64,000 nt of DNA, taken from Xiphydria camelus. Lineage: Eukaryota > Arthropoda > Insecta > Hymenoptera > Xiphydriidae. Shown here piece after piece: positions 12,450 to 24,060 of this stretch. Numbering within the stretch: the stretch's first letter is position 1; every line of letters starts with the position of its first letter. Below the pieces are notes generated by a model. It searched no databases and was not told the DNA's origin. It was given only the letters and a program-made list of their open reading frames with translations. The translations under genes were made by a program, and so were the position numbers. The stretch covers positions 5,153,501 to 5,217,500 of the forward strand of contig OY783193.1 in NCBI GenBank assembly GCA_963678675.1, given 5' to 3'.

Positions 12450-13150
12450 CGTATAGCGTAAAAAGCTCTCGTGCGCTCCATAAGCAGAACATTCGCGAAT
12501 CGTCGTGGAACGAGCGTTTTTCTCCGTCGATCGAGCGGTTCGAGACACGGCGCGACCTTGACGTTTAATCCTCGCACGGCGGTCACTTCCAGGGTGAACA
12601 GATCGCGCAGCGGTGACGCGCGGGGAACGCTCCGCGGACGGAGCGACGTCTAGGTCGTAGATCACATCTGGCGCGGCGTTGGCATTTAACGAGCCAGGAG
12701 AGTTTTATTGGCCGTGACGTCAATGCTAAGTTATCATCGCCGCTTTTATTGGCACTATTTTTTGCACCGAAGACTCACCGCGAAACCATAAAACGCTCGA
12801 TTGGAACCGGAGGCCGTTCGTTTGGTCGTTGCTTTTCCATCGGTATTTTCGCCCGCGTCGCGATTCCCACGCGAGGACTCGCTCGAGTGTTACCGGCGCG
12901 CGGGAGCGAGCGCGAGCAAGGATCCGCGGAGCGCGAAGAGGGGCCGGAGTTTCAACCGAAAAGTTGTCCTTGACTCGTTGGAGCAACCGCGGGACGAATT
13001 CGAGACCTCTCGCGACGCGCGAACGACGCTCGTGAGATACGGTCGTCGATACCTCCGCGTACTCGCGTGCACCGCTCCTTCCTTTCACGGCTCTCGCTCC
13101 TCTAACCCTCTTTTTCTTTCCCCTCCCTTCCTTCCTCCCTACGTGCGACG
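12450..13150. other. CpG-rich block
   Basis: CpG-dense, with open frames up to 214 codons on the plus strand and 120 on the minus strand that overlap one another. None has a recognisable domain, and the frames are open because stop codons are AT-rich. A CT-rich stretch sits at 13,070-13,140. It could be an alternative promoter or 5'-UTR exon, but nothing proves it. Confidence 0.4.
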
Positions 13151-13760
13151 ATTACTACGTGAGACTATGCCGGAGCCTTTTTCGACCCACTACTGCTTCG
13201 TCTCTGTGTTACAGTCGCACGCTGGACCGCGATGTGTACCGAAAGAGAGGGTACATCCTGATAATATGTACGGCAATGCGAAGTGTAGTTGGCATGGCTT
13301 TGTTAAATTCTTCAGCCTATTTTTAGAAATACGCGAAGTCATGACAACGACGCAAGTATTGTTAGAGAGAAATATTATAGCTTTGATCTCAGGCTCCTAT
13401 ACCCGTTTATCGTTTAACCAACTGATATCATCTCGACAAATGTAGCACACAATTGTCTTGATATACATAATTCTCATCGACACAGCAGCTTGTTTTGTTT
13501 TATTGCCGCGCAGTTTTGGCGACATCCTGATGACAAAAAAATCGACAGGTCGATTATTTCTCGCCAAGTATCGAATGACCCAAAATATAAACCTAATTCC
13601 GACGGTCGTAAAATTACCTTAGACTGTTACATCGTAAACAGAGCACATTCCGGGATTCTTCATGAAAAATTAGATCTTAAATATGTAATTCAAATTATCC
13701 TGTGAACTGCAGATTTTACGCAGGATCGAGAATTAGTCGTACAATCGACCCTCGAGCAAA

Positions 13761-13886
13761 AGCGTCGCGAATAAAAGCTGGTGACATTCGACTGATCAGT
13801 CATTCGATGATTCGGTTGACATTTTTAATCTTGTAGTTAAATAACTAACTAGCAGTCGAATGTCACTATCATATTTTGTTCGCGAT
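13761..13886. repeat. inverted repeat/hairpin with ~33-nt arms
   Basis: The left arm (13,761-13,794) includes GTGACATTCGACTG. The right arm (13,853-13,886) includes CAGTCGAATGTCAC. The outer parts GCGTCGCGAATAAAA and ATTTTGTTCGCGATG also pair with few mismatches. The loop is about 58 nt. It may be a small foldback element; a structured RNA is possible but unsupported. Confidence 0.6.
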
Positions 13887-14440
13887 GTTCTCAAGGTATA
13901 TTATATAAGTCCACACCGGTGAAGTGGTGTTAAAGATTAATACCACTTCTTTACTGTGTATGAGCAAGCAACCCACGTGCTTTGTATATTCCAGAACACC
14001 TGGTATATACCTATGTGACCGCAACGAGAGATTACGATACATGTATATATAAGAGTCGGATGACGGCATTTGAGGAGAATACCTATGAAGGAGGTTCTCA
14101 TTTGAAGTCAAGCGCTATAAGGACGCGAAAAAAGAAGGTCCTGTGCTTACACAGGGTGAATCATAATTGTCGCTATATTCGGAACACGTTTGGTAAATTT
14201 AGAGAGTATACTTCCCGTGAGAACCGGCGTTCAAAAGAGAAACTCCGAACGTTATTTATCCAAATACGATTGGGTGAAAGTCCCTCAAATTTTGCAGGTA
14301 ATCGTAGAATGTACAGATATTACCGCAAAAAAAATAAATCAACGACTCGGTATTACCGTCAATTTGCTCTTAAGCCTCGTTAAAACGCGCGCACAATGTA
14401 ATCACGAACGATAAAAATACAAGAATAGCCCGTGGTTCGT
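13887..14440. other. non-coding stretch
   Basis: A 133-codon plus-strand open frame (13,982-14,383) has no recognisable domain. I see nothing else supportable. Confidence 0.35.
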
Positions 14441-15720
14441 TCCGCCGGATTATTCGTTCGACCGACCATTGTTCGGGGCATTATCTCGCATTTCACCGAT
14501 ACGCCGAACACGAGCGGAATGATTTCGCGGATGTAGCCTGTCAGGCGCGCGCCGTATGCGCGCGTGCGTGTACGCGTCGCGGGAGGGGGCGTGTGCGGAC
14601 TGCGCGATAACGTTAATTCGAGTATTCCTAAATTGGAACTGCCGGAAGTCGATTTTCGAAGCGGGCGAGAGCAAAAGGCGGTCGACGACCCCTCCGCGGT
14701 GCCGCGGCGCGGGTACCGCTAAATATTAACGATCGAAACCCTACGCGGGAAGGTGGCAATTTGCAAATTTTCGAACGGTGCAGGGATTTACGCGTGCCCG
14801 TTTCATCTTCCGCGCTGGGTTTATGAATATTAATCGAAATGGCTCCCGAAATAATGTAACACCTTCATCGCTCGGCGACCGGGGGACCGCGGACCCGGGG
14901 CCGTTGCACTCTCTGCAGGGGGATCGATTTCTCCTCCTTCTCCTTCTTCGTCTCTCCTTCCCTCCGCGCTATAGGTACGTCTCCTCGACCTCTACCGAGG
15001 AGGCTCCGCGCGAGCGAGAACCGATTAATATTCATGAATATCCCGTGGTAAGATCACGTCGCGAAGATACACCGTCGGGCCCCGTTACGATAACCGACAA
15101 AAATGATACGCTTCGTTCTGCTCGCCCTTACGCGCGCTACGGCGGACCGCTGCACACGCGTTATTTACGTACGCGCGTGCGTCGGTGCGCCGCGTGGAGT
15201 TTCGGCCCGGTGCGGCGGCGCGCGTGAGACGCCCCTGCCTCCATCCCGCCCGCGCGACCTGAAAGAACCAGAGAGAGAGGAGGAAGCGCGGCGGAGAATG
15301 AGCTCGCGCGCGTGAATGAAACTGGACATTTCCGAGGAGGCGGATTGTACACGAGTTCTCTCGGGTAGTCGCGCGCGCGCGCGCGCGCCCGGTGCATTCG
15401 AGACGGAATGCAACAAAGAGGTCCGCGCGTCAGCCAGCCGGCTCTGTAGTCCGTCGAGTAGGTAGGTAGGTAGGTAGATAGGTAGGTAGGTAGGACGGTG
15501 GGTAGTATGTCTATAGAGTTTGCGAGCCTCGAAAACGCGCGAAGTCTGCACGACGTCGCCGCAAAGGGAGGACGCGTGAAAACGAAACGTGAGACTCTCT
15601 GACGGAGAAATCGTTTTGTTCCCACGGCCGCTTTTGCGCCCAATGTCGCTTCTGAGCGCGATATCGCGAAGACGAGTCCGTTTGATCCTTCCCACTAATC
15701 CGCGGTCATCGGTGACCCCG
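14441..15720. other. large CpG-rich block with simple repeats
   Basis: About 1.3 kb of very CpG-rich sequence. Inside are a (GC)n run at about 15,370-15,388 and an imperfect (TAGG)n array at about 15,458-15,494. Open frames on both strands mirror each other and are rich in Arg, Pro and Thr, typical of non-coding GC-rich DNA. It is a candidate alternative promoter region inside the putative Fhos intron. Confidence 0.4.
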
Positions 15721-16663
15721 ACTTGGCCTCTCTGTCGATAAACTGATAGGTGTTAGCGCGGGCGAACTGTCTAGATGTGGAGAGTCTAGCGGTAGGTAAG
15801 TGTCGGTGAACTTTGGAGCACGAACAATTTGCGTCCACGCGTGCTTCGTAGCGCGGCACGAGTAAGGTCAAGCACACACGAAAGAGTCGGCCGACCTAAT
15901 TGTAAACTGGGTCGAGTAGTCTACCGACTGTGTTTACACTATCACGACCTACATCAAGCTCGTATCGAATTTAGGATATAAACTGCCGTGTACCTAAGTG
16001 ACGGCGATAAAACGTCCTCTTTATTTAATTGAACCGCGGGATAAGGACGCGGTTATGATTCCTTCTTAAAACTTGGGATGGGAAATGATGTAATAAGTGT
16101 TTAAAAATACTATAGAACGAGACGCGTGCCATGGTTTTTCTCATAAATTTTTAATTGAATTGTATGAAAATCTGTGAATTTCTATAGAGAAGAAATAATA
16201 TTTAGTCCGGAAATTATGACTAATAATAAAATGTCTTACTGTACGTACAGTATATTAAGTAATTCTTATAATTTTCTATCGAATTTCTATCAGTTATTTT
16301 GAAAAAGGGATGTTTCTAAACGATAGGATGACTTGCAAAATAGCATTAATATTTAAGTACCAACATCTCATTAATATCAATGTTTAATTTCAGATAGAAA
16401 CAAATTTGTATTAAACTTAATATAATTTTATAAAAAGCCTTTATTCAATACCTTGTTTATGAAAATTAATAAACTCCGTTATATGAAATTTATAAGGAAA
16501 AATATACATTTTCATAATTATGGAAATATTGGAAAAGAACTTTATATAAAGGTAGAACGAAAATCCACTTTTTTAACTCTATATCCACGTTTCACCGCTT
16601 TCCGTAAAGAACAACAGTCGTTTCCTTATGAAAAATACTAATGGAATACTAATGCAAATCGAT
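15721..16663. other. non-coding stretch
   Basis: Falls from CpG-rich to strongly AT-rich sequence. No exon or repeat is recognised. Confidence 0.35.
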
Positions 16664-16879
16664 CGGCAAATAACCTGGTCAATCTAACCAAAATATTGGA
16701 GGCCACGATCAAACCGTTTGCTGAAATATGGATCCTCTATTTGCCTGGTTAAACTGACCAGTTCCTGCTCAGAATAACTAAATATTTAATTAAGCTAACT
16801 AATATTTCGGTTAGAATAAGTAAATATATTTAACCAGATGCATTTTGTCACTTTAACCAAGTTATTTCTCTCGGTGTAT
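16664..16879. mobile_element. MITE-like element, family M1, copy D
   Basis: The interior matches copy B (CTGGTCAATCTAACCAAAAT, ATCAAACCGTTTGCTGAAAT, GGATCCTC) and the right end is TTATTTCTCTCGGTGTA. The left terminus is degraded. Confidence 0.68.
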
Positions 16880-17336
16880 CTGATGCATTAGCATAACCAA
16901 CCCGTCCTACCCAATTTCAATCAAAGTTCGGGAAACACTTGAAATTCTCCAGCATCCCGCGCCGCGCGCGCTCCACCGCTCCTTCCGTCGCGGCGCGAGA
17001 ACCGAAACTATCACGACGCGACGTCGCGCAGACGCCGGTAAAACGACATTTCCCCATCGTCCTCCCTCCAACCGCACCCTCTTCCCGCGGGGAATTCACA
17101 TTCCAGGCGTTTATCGCGCGCTAACCAGAGTGAAGCCGCGCGGAGAGAAATTCATCGGCTCGCGCACCGTTCCGCGTGCAACATCGTCGAGCGTGCGCGC
17201 CCGGTGAATTCCTCCGTGCGCGCACCGCGACGGGGCACAACACGCGCGAGAAGCCCACGCGTGTCGCTTTCCCGGCGCGCAGGCCCAAAGCGGATGCCTC
17301 GTCTCTTTTTGTCGCCGGCTGCAGCAGTCTTCGCGC

Positions 17337-17337
<1 letters not shown>

Positions 17338-17423
<86 letters not shown>
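17338..17423. repeat. (CT)n microsatellite, about 86 bp
   Basis: An uninterrupted CT dinucleotide run of about 43 units inside a CpG-rich block. On the other strand it is (GA)n, the kind of tract bound by GAGA factors in flies. Binding here is speculation. Confidence 0.9.
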
Positions 17424-17426
<3 letters not shown>

Positions 17427-17896
17427 CTGCTTCTCTCACTCGCGGAAGGCCTTGCGCGCAATCGTCGACCTTTCGAACGTGTTCGAGCGTCTCTTTCGGC
17501 GGTTCGCGTCGCTCGATCGCTTCCCATTTTTTTTCATTCACTTTTTTGCCTCCCTTCCTAACGAGTCCGCGAGAGGCACCGCCGTCCCCTCCGCTCTCGC
17601 CGCATCTCTTCGCTCGGATCGCCGCTTCGAGCGGACAGCGAGTGCGTGCGCGGCTCCCGCTTCGGCGCGGGATTCGAACGACCCGACTGTACGGTCGGGA
17701 GAAGCCACGCGCGCGCGCGGCTTTAATCGCCGGGTATCGTCGAGATTAAAATCAGCTGTTTGCCCCTCCGTTATGCCGGCCCGTTCGAAAATTGCCGCCC
17801 GAAATTGCGCCGTCTCATCGCGTACGAGGATTTGACGGAGCTTGTAACACGTCGTGCCGAGGTCCGGCGAATGCGCAACCGATGCGAAAAGGACGC

Positions 17897-17914
17897 GGGG
17901 GGGGGGGGGGGGGG
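17897..17914. repeat. poly-G tract
   Basis: An uninterrupted G run of about 18 bases directly after GGACGC. It may be of uncertain length in an assembly. Confidence 0.85.
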
Positions 17915-17920
17915 CGATGA

Positions 17921-19683
17921 CGACGCCGGGTAATATTCTGTCCTCCCCTCTACCTCCCTCTAATAACTTGAAACACCAGATATAGAATGTACGGAATAGT
18001 CAGCACGAGGTCACGCGTGCTCGTATGTTGAGCTATGGAGCGTTAATCGTTAATAGTTCGATATTTGCAAACTCGACGTAGCTCGGAGATAAAGGTAAAT
18101 TCGCTGTTAGAAAAATTTGTATTTTCAGTATAATTATGTAATATGTCGATATTTGCCATAAGTATTGTTACACTTGCTATACTTGTGCTAAATATCGACA
18201 TATTTGTGGACATACGCCGCAATAATTCAATCTTGCCACATGGATCGTGAGAATGGTTACCACAAACTTTTCTCCGTGTGGTCCTCGGAAGTGAACGAAT
18301 TGTAAAAAAAATCAAGGTGCGTCTAATAATATGATCGGTGATCGGGAGAACTGTACGTGGACAATTCGAAGAGATTCAAAGAAAGCCGGACATGAACAAG
18401 TGAATTTCGACGAAGAGACGCGCGAGAGGGCATAATTTCCTTTTTGCGCGCGTAGGCGTTCGATCGTGAAAATAATCGCATCGTCCTTTCTCCCGCGCGT
18501 GTAATTGACTTCCCGCGTTTGCGTCACGCGCGTGTGTTGGCGGCTCTATCTATCTATTTCTTTCTCACTCCACTCACGCCCCGTTCCCCCTCCCGCTGCC
18601 GTTACAGCTGCACACGAAAAGATTTATATCAGTTTCTCGTTATCGTTATTCCCCGAGCGACGGTATACGTATGTACCGAACGCAGAGCTATCCACTGCCC
18701 CTATTCACATGCTCGAATGAGCCCAGCATCCGAGAGAATTTTCACTTCGCGCCGCGTCATTAAATTTGCCGGAATAATTCCTCCGACGTCGCGCTTATTC
18801 AAATTCTACGATCGGGTAACGGCTTCCGTCGCGAAGCTCCTGATAGAATCTCGCGTAATGATTACTCCGACGGTATAACGAAGGTTCTATGTATATATTA
18901 TATGTAGATTTTATCCTCGCGAAGAGCACGTTCGCCCACTTCATCGCACTCGTCGTTATACGCTAATAATTCTTTAGGTATCCGAGAGCGAAAATGAGAA
19001 AATCGAACCGAGCCAAAAGGAGATTCATTTTTCTATTTCGAGAATTCGTTTTTGCGAAAAGGGACGAGAACCCACTCCGTGTCGATGCGGCAACACTGAG
19101 AGAAATTAACATTAGCAGTTAATGATACTTCTTAACTGTCAATGTATCAAAGATTAGAAATTGTGTCGCTCGAAATCGACAAGACGGTTAATGTAGACCA
19201 AGTAACAGTTTTACCATATTATGCATAAGCGAATACACCGTAGGGTTTATTACCTATATGCTAATGAATTTATTTGAACTATTACTCGATTACATTAACT
19301 ACCATTATATAAACCTTATACTATTAACGTATATACCCATTATTTGGCATGATGTTGTTTTCCCGGTAAATTTTCATTTACACTCGTACGTTTCTCGGAA
19401 ACCGCGCACAAAACCAACATTGCAATCTCCAGCGACGATGCCGACACAATACACGCGACGGCGTTCTCATGCCAGCGTAATCTCTTCTGGACCACGCGGG
19501 CGAAATAGAAGCTCGCAATCCCGCGCGCGTGATAACTCCCACGAGATTGTATTACATAAACAAAGGACCGCCGATTCGAACGTGCGAGATCCGTTGCTAC
19601 ATGTATACAGCGACTGAAACCAGTAAATTTTATCTGTAAGTTTAGTTTACCGTATCTAAAATAAAAGAGGTACACATAAGAGT
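17921..19683. other. non-coding; one MITE end
   Basis: An isolated terminus, CACTGAGAGAAATTAACATT, is at 19,093 with a weak possible partner near 19,235 (ATACACCG). No exon is recognised. Confidence 0.35.
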
Positions 19684-20256
19684 TTTTGTCACTCAGTGTC
19701 AAATGCTCGGTTTCATGGGCGTCCTCGACGCATGTGAAATCATCTTTCACACACCAATTCGTGAAAAGTTGCGCAGTGCGTGAAATAACCTGCGCAGTGC
19801 GTGAAATCGTCAACCTCGTATTTGACACTTAGTGACAAAAAATAGAATTCGTTATTCGGTTGTTTCGCGCCGTTCTAACGAGTGTGATTGCCGTACTCGC
19901 TTCGCTCGTGCGGCAAACTTCACACTCGTTAGAAACAGCGCTTCACGCCCTAATAACGAAAATAACTATTTTGTCACTCAGTGTCAAATACTCGGTTTCA
20001 TGGGCGTCCTCGACGCATGTGAAATCATCTTTCACACACCAATTCGTGAAAAGTTGCGCAGTGCGTGAAATAACCTGCGCAGTGCGTGAAATCGCCAATC
20101 TCGTATTTGACACTTAGTGACAAAAAATAGAATTCGTTATTCGGTTGTTTCGCGCCGTTCTAACGAGTGTGATTGCCGTACTCGCTTCGCTCGTGCGGCA
20201 AACTTCACACTCGTTAAAAACAGCGCTTCACGCCCTAATAACGAAAATAACTATTT
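19684..20256. repeat. two tandem 285-bp copies of a nested-hairpin unit
   Basis: Copy 1 begins TTTTGTCACTCAGTGTCAAA at 19,684 and copy 2 at 19,969, with only a few base differences between them. Each unit has two inverted-repeat modules. The first, about 145 bp, is bounded by TTTGTCACTCAGTGTCAAAT and ATTTGACACTTAGTGACAAA and holds a doubled GCGCAGTGCGTGAAAT word. The second is a hairpin whose arms contain TTCTAACGAGTGTGA and TCACACTCGTTAGAA, closing on CTCGCTTCGCTCG, with outer words TTCGTTATT and AATAACGAA. No open frame conserved between the copies looks coding. Confidence 0.9.
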
Positions 20257-21111
20257 CGGATGTTTCTGCTGTGCTGAAGAGCAGTTTTCTCTCTCAGTAG
20301 AGACTGGTAAAATGTAGTGTAAACTATCACGATTTGATGTTTTCAAAAAAGAAATTACTCTACTTATCTCATCATACAAAAATCATAAAACCCTCATGTG
20401 TACTTTTGTTATTGTGAATACCTACAGTAAAATTTACTGGTATCAGTCTTTCCGCGTACCGGAGTATGCCTTCTACACGCATAAACCTACACACGACAAT
20501 ACGTATAGGTACACCGTCCGCAGAGCAAGCATGTACGACCATGCGCCGATACGAAGGTGTACAGCGCTACAGCTCCGCGCGAAGTCGTTTTGATCTTGTT
20601 GCATCCGGGAGAATACTCTCTTCGATTCTCTCAGCCGGGAAGACGGTGACGGGGAGGGGGGAACGAGAGAAAGACCCATCTCTCCCGACGTGTAACGCGG
20701 AAGATATAACCTTCGACGTCGAGATCCCTTCGAGGCGCGCGTATCGCGCTCGAGAGGCGCGACGAAGTCGTTATATGTGGGAAGAAAAGAAAGTGCCCGG
20801 TGCCCTTCACCCTCACGACCACGTGACGCGAGAGAGGGGGTCCCCGGCGCTAAGATCGCAGAGAAGAGTTAGGTGTATAACTGTTACCCGCGACTCCGTG
20901 TCCGCATATAATTTGAAGAATGTATTTTTTTTTAATTGACTATTATCAATATTGGATATCAATGGGAAATGTGCACCTCTCGCCTCCCCCCAACCGCGCA
21001 CCGCTAATGTCGTCTGCCGGGTTCCATTGAACGCCGTCATCTTAGAGCATTCGCCATATTGAATTTATAATGACGTCACATGCTCTGTGTTCTCATCTCC
21101 GGATTTCAAGT
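20257..21111. other. non-coding, partly CpG-rich
   Basis: CpG-rich between about 20,510 and 20,850, with a 157-codon plus-strand frame that has no recognisable domain. Otherwise nothing is seen. Confidence 0.35.
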
Positions 21112-21358
21112 TACACGGAGAAAAGAGTATATAAATCACTGTTATACTAGATAATAGATTTAACATTTTGGGAAAAGTATTACGTTCGTTGCTTTACTGT
21201 ATAACAGCAATTGATATACGTTTCGTGAAGTTCGCTAGATGTACATAATGTCAACTGTGGTTATACAGTAAAACAATGAACGCAATACTCTTCCCAAAAT
21301 GTCAAATCTATTATCTAGTATAGCAATGATTAATATACCTACTCTTCTCTTCGTGTAT
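21112..21358. mobile_element. MITE-like element with ~100-bp inverted arms
   Basis: Ends are TA-CACGGAGAAAAGAGTATAT and ATACCTACTCTTCTCTTCGTG-TA. The arms pair over about 100 bp: CTAGATAATAGATTTAACAT/ATGTCAAATCTATTATCTAG, ATTTTGGGAAAAGTATTACG/GCAATACTCTTCCCAAAATG, and GCTTTACTGTATAAC/GGTTATACAGTAAAAC. The close pairing suggests a fairly young foldback element. It sits about 200 bp downstream (in the gene's sense) of the Fhos exon. Confidence 0.82.
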
Positions 21359-21469
21359 CTCTCTGCCAAATTTCATCAAAATCGGTTCGGTATAGTCAAA
21401 CTGTGAAGAGGTAACAGACACACTTTTGTATCTACAATATTAGTGTGAAAATATGAATATGGATACATG

Positions 21470-22170
21470 AATGTGGATAGTTTCACCGTCTCGCCACAGA
21501 CCGTTCAACCGTTCCCCATTCTACACCGACGATCGAAACCGCGTGACGGTCTCACAGCAACGACTCACCCTGTGCGGCGCCTGCAGGAGTCGATGCACCG
21601 CTGCGAGTTGGTTGATGAGCGGCAAGGTCGAGCTGAAGGTGTGCTCCGGCGGCCTCGGCGGCTCCGGATAGGAACTCGCGTACGCGAACGGGTCCACATC
21701 GTTCAGATACTGAACTCGGCACGTCAACGACATCGCGTCCCGGGACGCTACGTTCCACCGAATTCCGTTGCGCGGCACCCGTCCGACACGATCCCTCCTC
21801 TCCTGTCTCACTTTCGCGCTTCCGGCCGAACCGCGCGCGGTCAAACTCGCCTATCGCGCGGTCAATCGTGGACTGTCGCTCGCGCGATTCGTCGATCGAC
21901 GAACGTCACCACCACCGCCGCAGCCCGGGGCCTCGCCGGCTGGCCGCGCTTCGCAGGACGATCGCCGCGACGACGACGACGACGGCGACGGAGACGATGA
22001 TGTCGTCCTTGCGTATAAACAACTGTCGGCGAACCGGTTCACCGCGGATCGTTTATTTTCTGCCGTTCACGCGAAGACCGAGAGACCTTTTCTTCTTTCG
22101 GTGCGTCGACCGTTTGACGAAGCGGGCCTTATAACGTTTGATGCGAGCGCTGGAAATCGCGCGATGCTGT
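21470..22170 (-). promoter_or_regulatory. CpG-rich island around the Fhos first exon
   Basis: GC- and CpG-dense sequence that contains the Fhos start exon and extends about 430 bp upstream of its ATG. A GAC/GAT trinucleotide run lies at about 21,964-22,000. The likely promoter or 5'-UTR role is inferred from position; I identify no TATA box or initiator. Confidence 0.45.
21569..21733 (-). CDS. Fhos: Fhos (FHOD-type formin), first coding exon
   Basis: The exon encodes 55 residues starting MSLTCRVQYLNDVDPF and ending LINQLAAVHRLLQAPHR, followed by a GTGAGT donor at 21,568. This is the conserved start of the FHOD/Fhos N-terminal GTPase-binding region, whose vertebrate members share the pattern CRVQ(F/Y)L-D-DPF...PEP.RPP...F...L....Q.A.VHRLL.APH. 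FHOD formins nucleate or bundle actin under Rho-kinase control; the fly gene acts in macrophage migration and muscle. The ATG at 21,733 is chosen because it gives the family-typical start; upstream in-frame sequence is low-complexity. The exon ends in phase 0. The next exon is not visible to the left, so the first intron appears to exceed 21 kb. The exon sits in a CpG-rich island (about 21,470-22,170) that probably holds its promoter and 5' UTR. Confidence 0.82.
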
Positions 22171-22201
22171 GATGCCTCTGCTCCCCAAAAATTTCCGAAT
22201 G

Positions 22202-22486
22202 CACTGAGAGAAATAATTGCTGGTGCCAAAAAAAAGTTTTCTTCAATCAAAAACATGATATAATTTTAGAACCAAGCAATGGTTTTCTTCGTATGAGAAA
22301 ATATTTGATAGCCTCGAGTAATTTTTTTTTGCGCAGAAAGAAGTTCTTGTTTCTAGGACGGTATTCTTGAATCAAGAATATATTATATTCTTTGATCGAG
22401 AATATATACTCTTACAAATTTATAGATCATATGTTTTTGATTCAAGAAACATTTTTTTGACGCAAACAAATTATTTCTCTTAGTGT
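22202..22486. mobile_element. MITE-like element with CACTGAGAGAAATAATT ends
   Basis: The left end CACTGAGAGAAATAATTGC and the right end CAAATTATTTCTCTTAGTG are inverted repeats of about 17 bp. The interior is AT-rich with further inverted words (TTGATTCAAGAA, TTCTTGAATCAAG) and is unrelated to the M1 and M2 interiors. It lies just upstream of the Fhos CpG island. Confidence 0.75.
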
Positions 22487-24060
22487 GGATATCAACTAGC
22501 GCTTCGTCTGTTCTGCCACGAAAATATGAAAATGTTGAGAGTAATTCACGGGAAAAAATGCTAATGTTAGATTCACAAAGTCAAAGTTCTAAACTGTCTA
22601 TTCTTGTAATTGCAACTAAACTCTACGTACAATTAATTACTCGTTATGTAAACCGTATTCGATTCTGCTGTTAATTGTACATTTCCCTGGTAAATTTTAC
22701 ATTTTTCTGCTATTGCTTTGCACCTGTTACATAGTAAGTGCAAACTGTGTCACGATTTGCAGCAATTGGTGTACTGTTTGCAACAACATTTTTTCCGTGT
22801 ACTTTGTGATAAAGTAACGCGAGATCCTTTCGAATTTAATAGATTTAGCATTAGATATGCAAATTACAAATTTACACTAATTCAGGTGTAGGTACTCATT
22901 GAATAATGTTAATACTAATTTATGTCACGTTTGGATATCATTTCTACTCAAATACTTATTAGTCAAATAAATAAAAATTGAAATCGTCTTCTTCCAACCC
23001 TTAATTCTATCCTACCTTCCTGTTCTACATTCAAGCTATAAAATGAATGATAAGAAAGTCGAAGCTAGAAAACGAAGGTGGCCATTTCGCCAAAAACTAT
23101 CAAAAAATTTAATAGTCGAACGAATAATATTTAAATGTATATATACTCCGCATTCGCGGTGGGAGGAGGATGAAATAACTTTGGCCAATGACAGCATAGT
23201 TTATCTACGCGTTAGTATATAGGTAGATACACATTCATTGGCGAATGTAAATCTATGCTAATTTAACTCTTCCGTTTCGAAATAATAATATACATACAGA
23301 GTTCGGAAATCCTGGAGGAGCAAGCAGACGATTCGGCTCATTCGTTCATAACTTTCTTCCAAAGAGAATTTATAAACGCTGAATATTTTTAAATATCTCA
23401 ATGTGTCTATGAAGCCGGAAGATAAGTTTCGGCGCATGAACACCTCTAATTTCAGTAAAGAGAACTCTCCTGATTATAACATTGTGAAAAGTTTTTGTAG
23501 TAAATTTCATGTTACTTTTATGAAGTTTTTATTATACAAGTTTATTCAAATTACTATACGCGATTGAAGCAATTAAATTTACTACAAATTTGATTTAAAT
23601 TTACCAAAAACCACTCAAAATGTACCAAAATATAAACATCTTTCCAACAAACCCCGGGTAGCACATTCCAGGGTTAAATTTCTCTCTAAACGGCGTTCAA
23701 ATGACGAAACTTGATTGTTGCCTTCGGCAATACATCAATGAGACGTTGAGAAGAGTTTAATTTTGCAGCACGCTTTAAAAAATAGTAAATAACTGCGTAG
23801 GATCATTCCCACGGAACTGTCGCTCGAAACGACCAAAATCTGTTCGGTGATGCATTGACGCGACGTCACTCTACGAAGAGCTCTACGAAGAAGGAGAATG
23901 ATAATAGCGACCGCCTCGTCGAAACGGTCGATTTTATCTGCCCGCCGAAACTCTACGGCTCCCGATAGCGATTAAATCCGATCGCAAAATCGAATCGGAT
24001 CAACCGACGAACAGGCTCGCGCCGGTAAACAAAATACTTATTTACCCCGGTTTGGAGCCT
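22487..24060. other. non-coding stretch
   Basis: AT-rich and without recognised exons. There is a CpG-richer part from about 23,800. I see nothing supportable. Confidence 0.35.

Larger units (their letters stand above)
16930..17920. other. CpG-rich block containing a long CT microsatellite
   Basis: Dense CpG sequence with long mirrored open frames on both strands. The (Ser-Leu)n and (Glu-Arg)n runs in those frames are the CT microsatellite read through and are not protein. It is possibly a promoter or 5'-UTR region. Confidence 0.4.

Noticed and set aside
12801..13445. 214-codon plus-strand open frame
   Set aside because: It lies in a CpG-rich block where stops are rare. It overlaps open frames on the other strand and has no domain or splice context.
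15161..15695. 160- and 176-codon minus-strand frames
   Set aside because: Two overlapping frames of the same CpG-rich DNA, including a translated TAGG repeat; no recognisable domain.
17660..17710. tRNA-like B box (GGATTCGAAC) in a CpG-rich block
   Set aside because: No cloverleaf or A box could be fitted around it.
17176..17835. Long frames with (Ser-Leu)n or (Glu-Arg)n runs on both strands
   Set aside because: The runs are the CT microsatellite translated. The frames mirror each other and have no protein-like region.
19684..20256. Possible CRISPR-like or satellite array
   Set aside because: There are only two units, each 285 bp and internally palindromic. There is no short repeat-spacer pattern, and the genome is eukaryotic.
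21467..22000. 177-codon plus-strand frame
   Set aside because: Antisense to the Fhos start exon and its CpG island. It ends in a poly-Arg run from a trinucleotide repeat.
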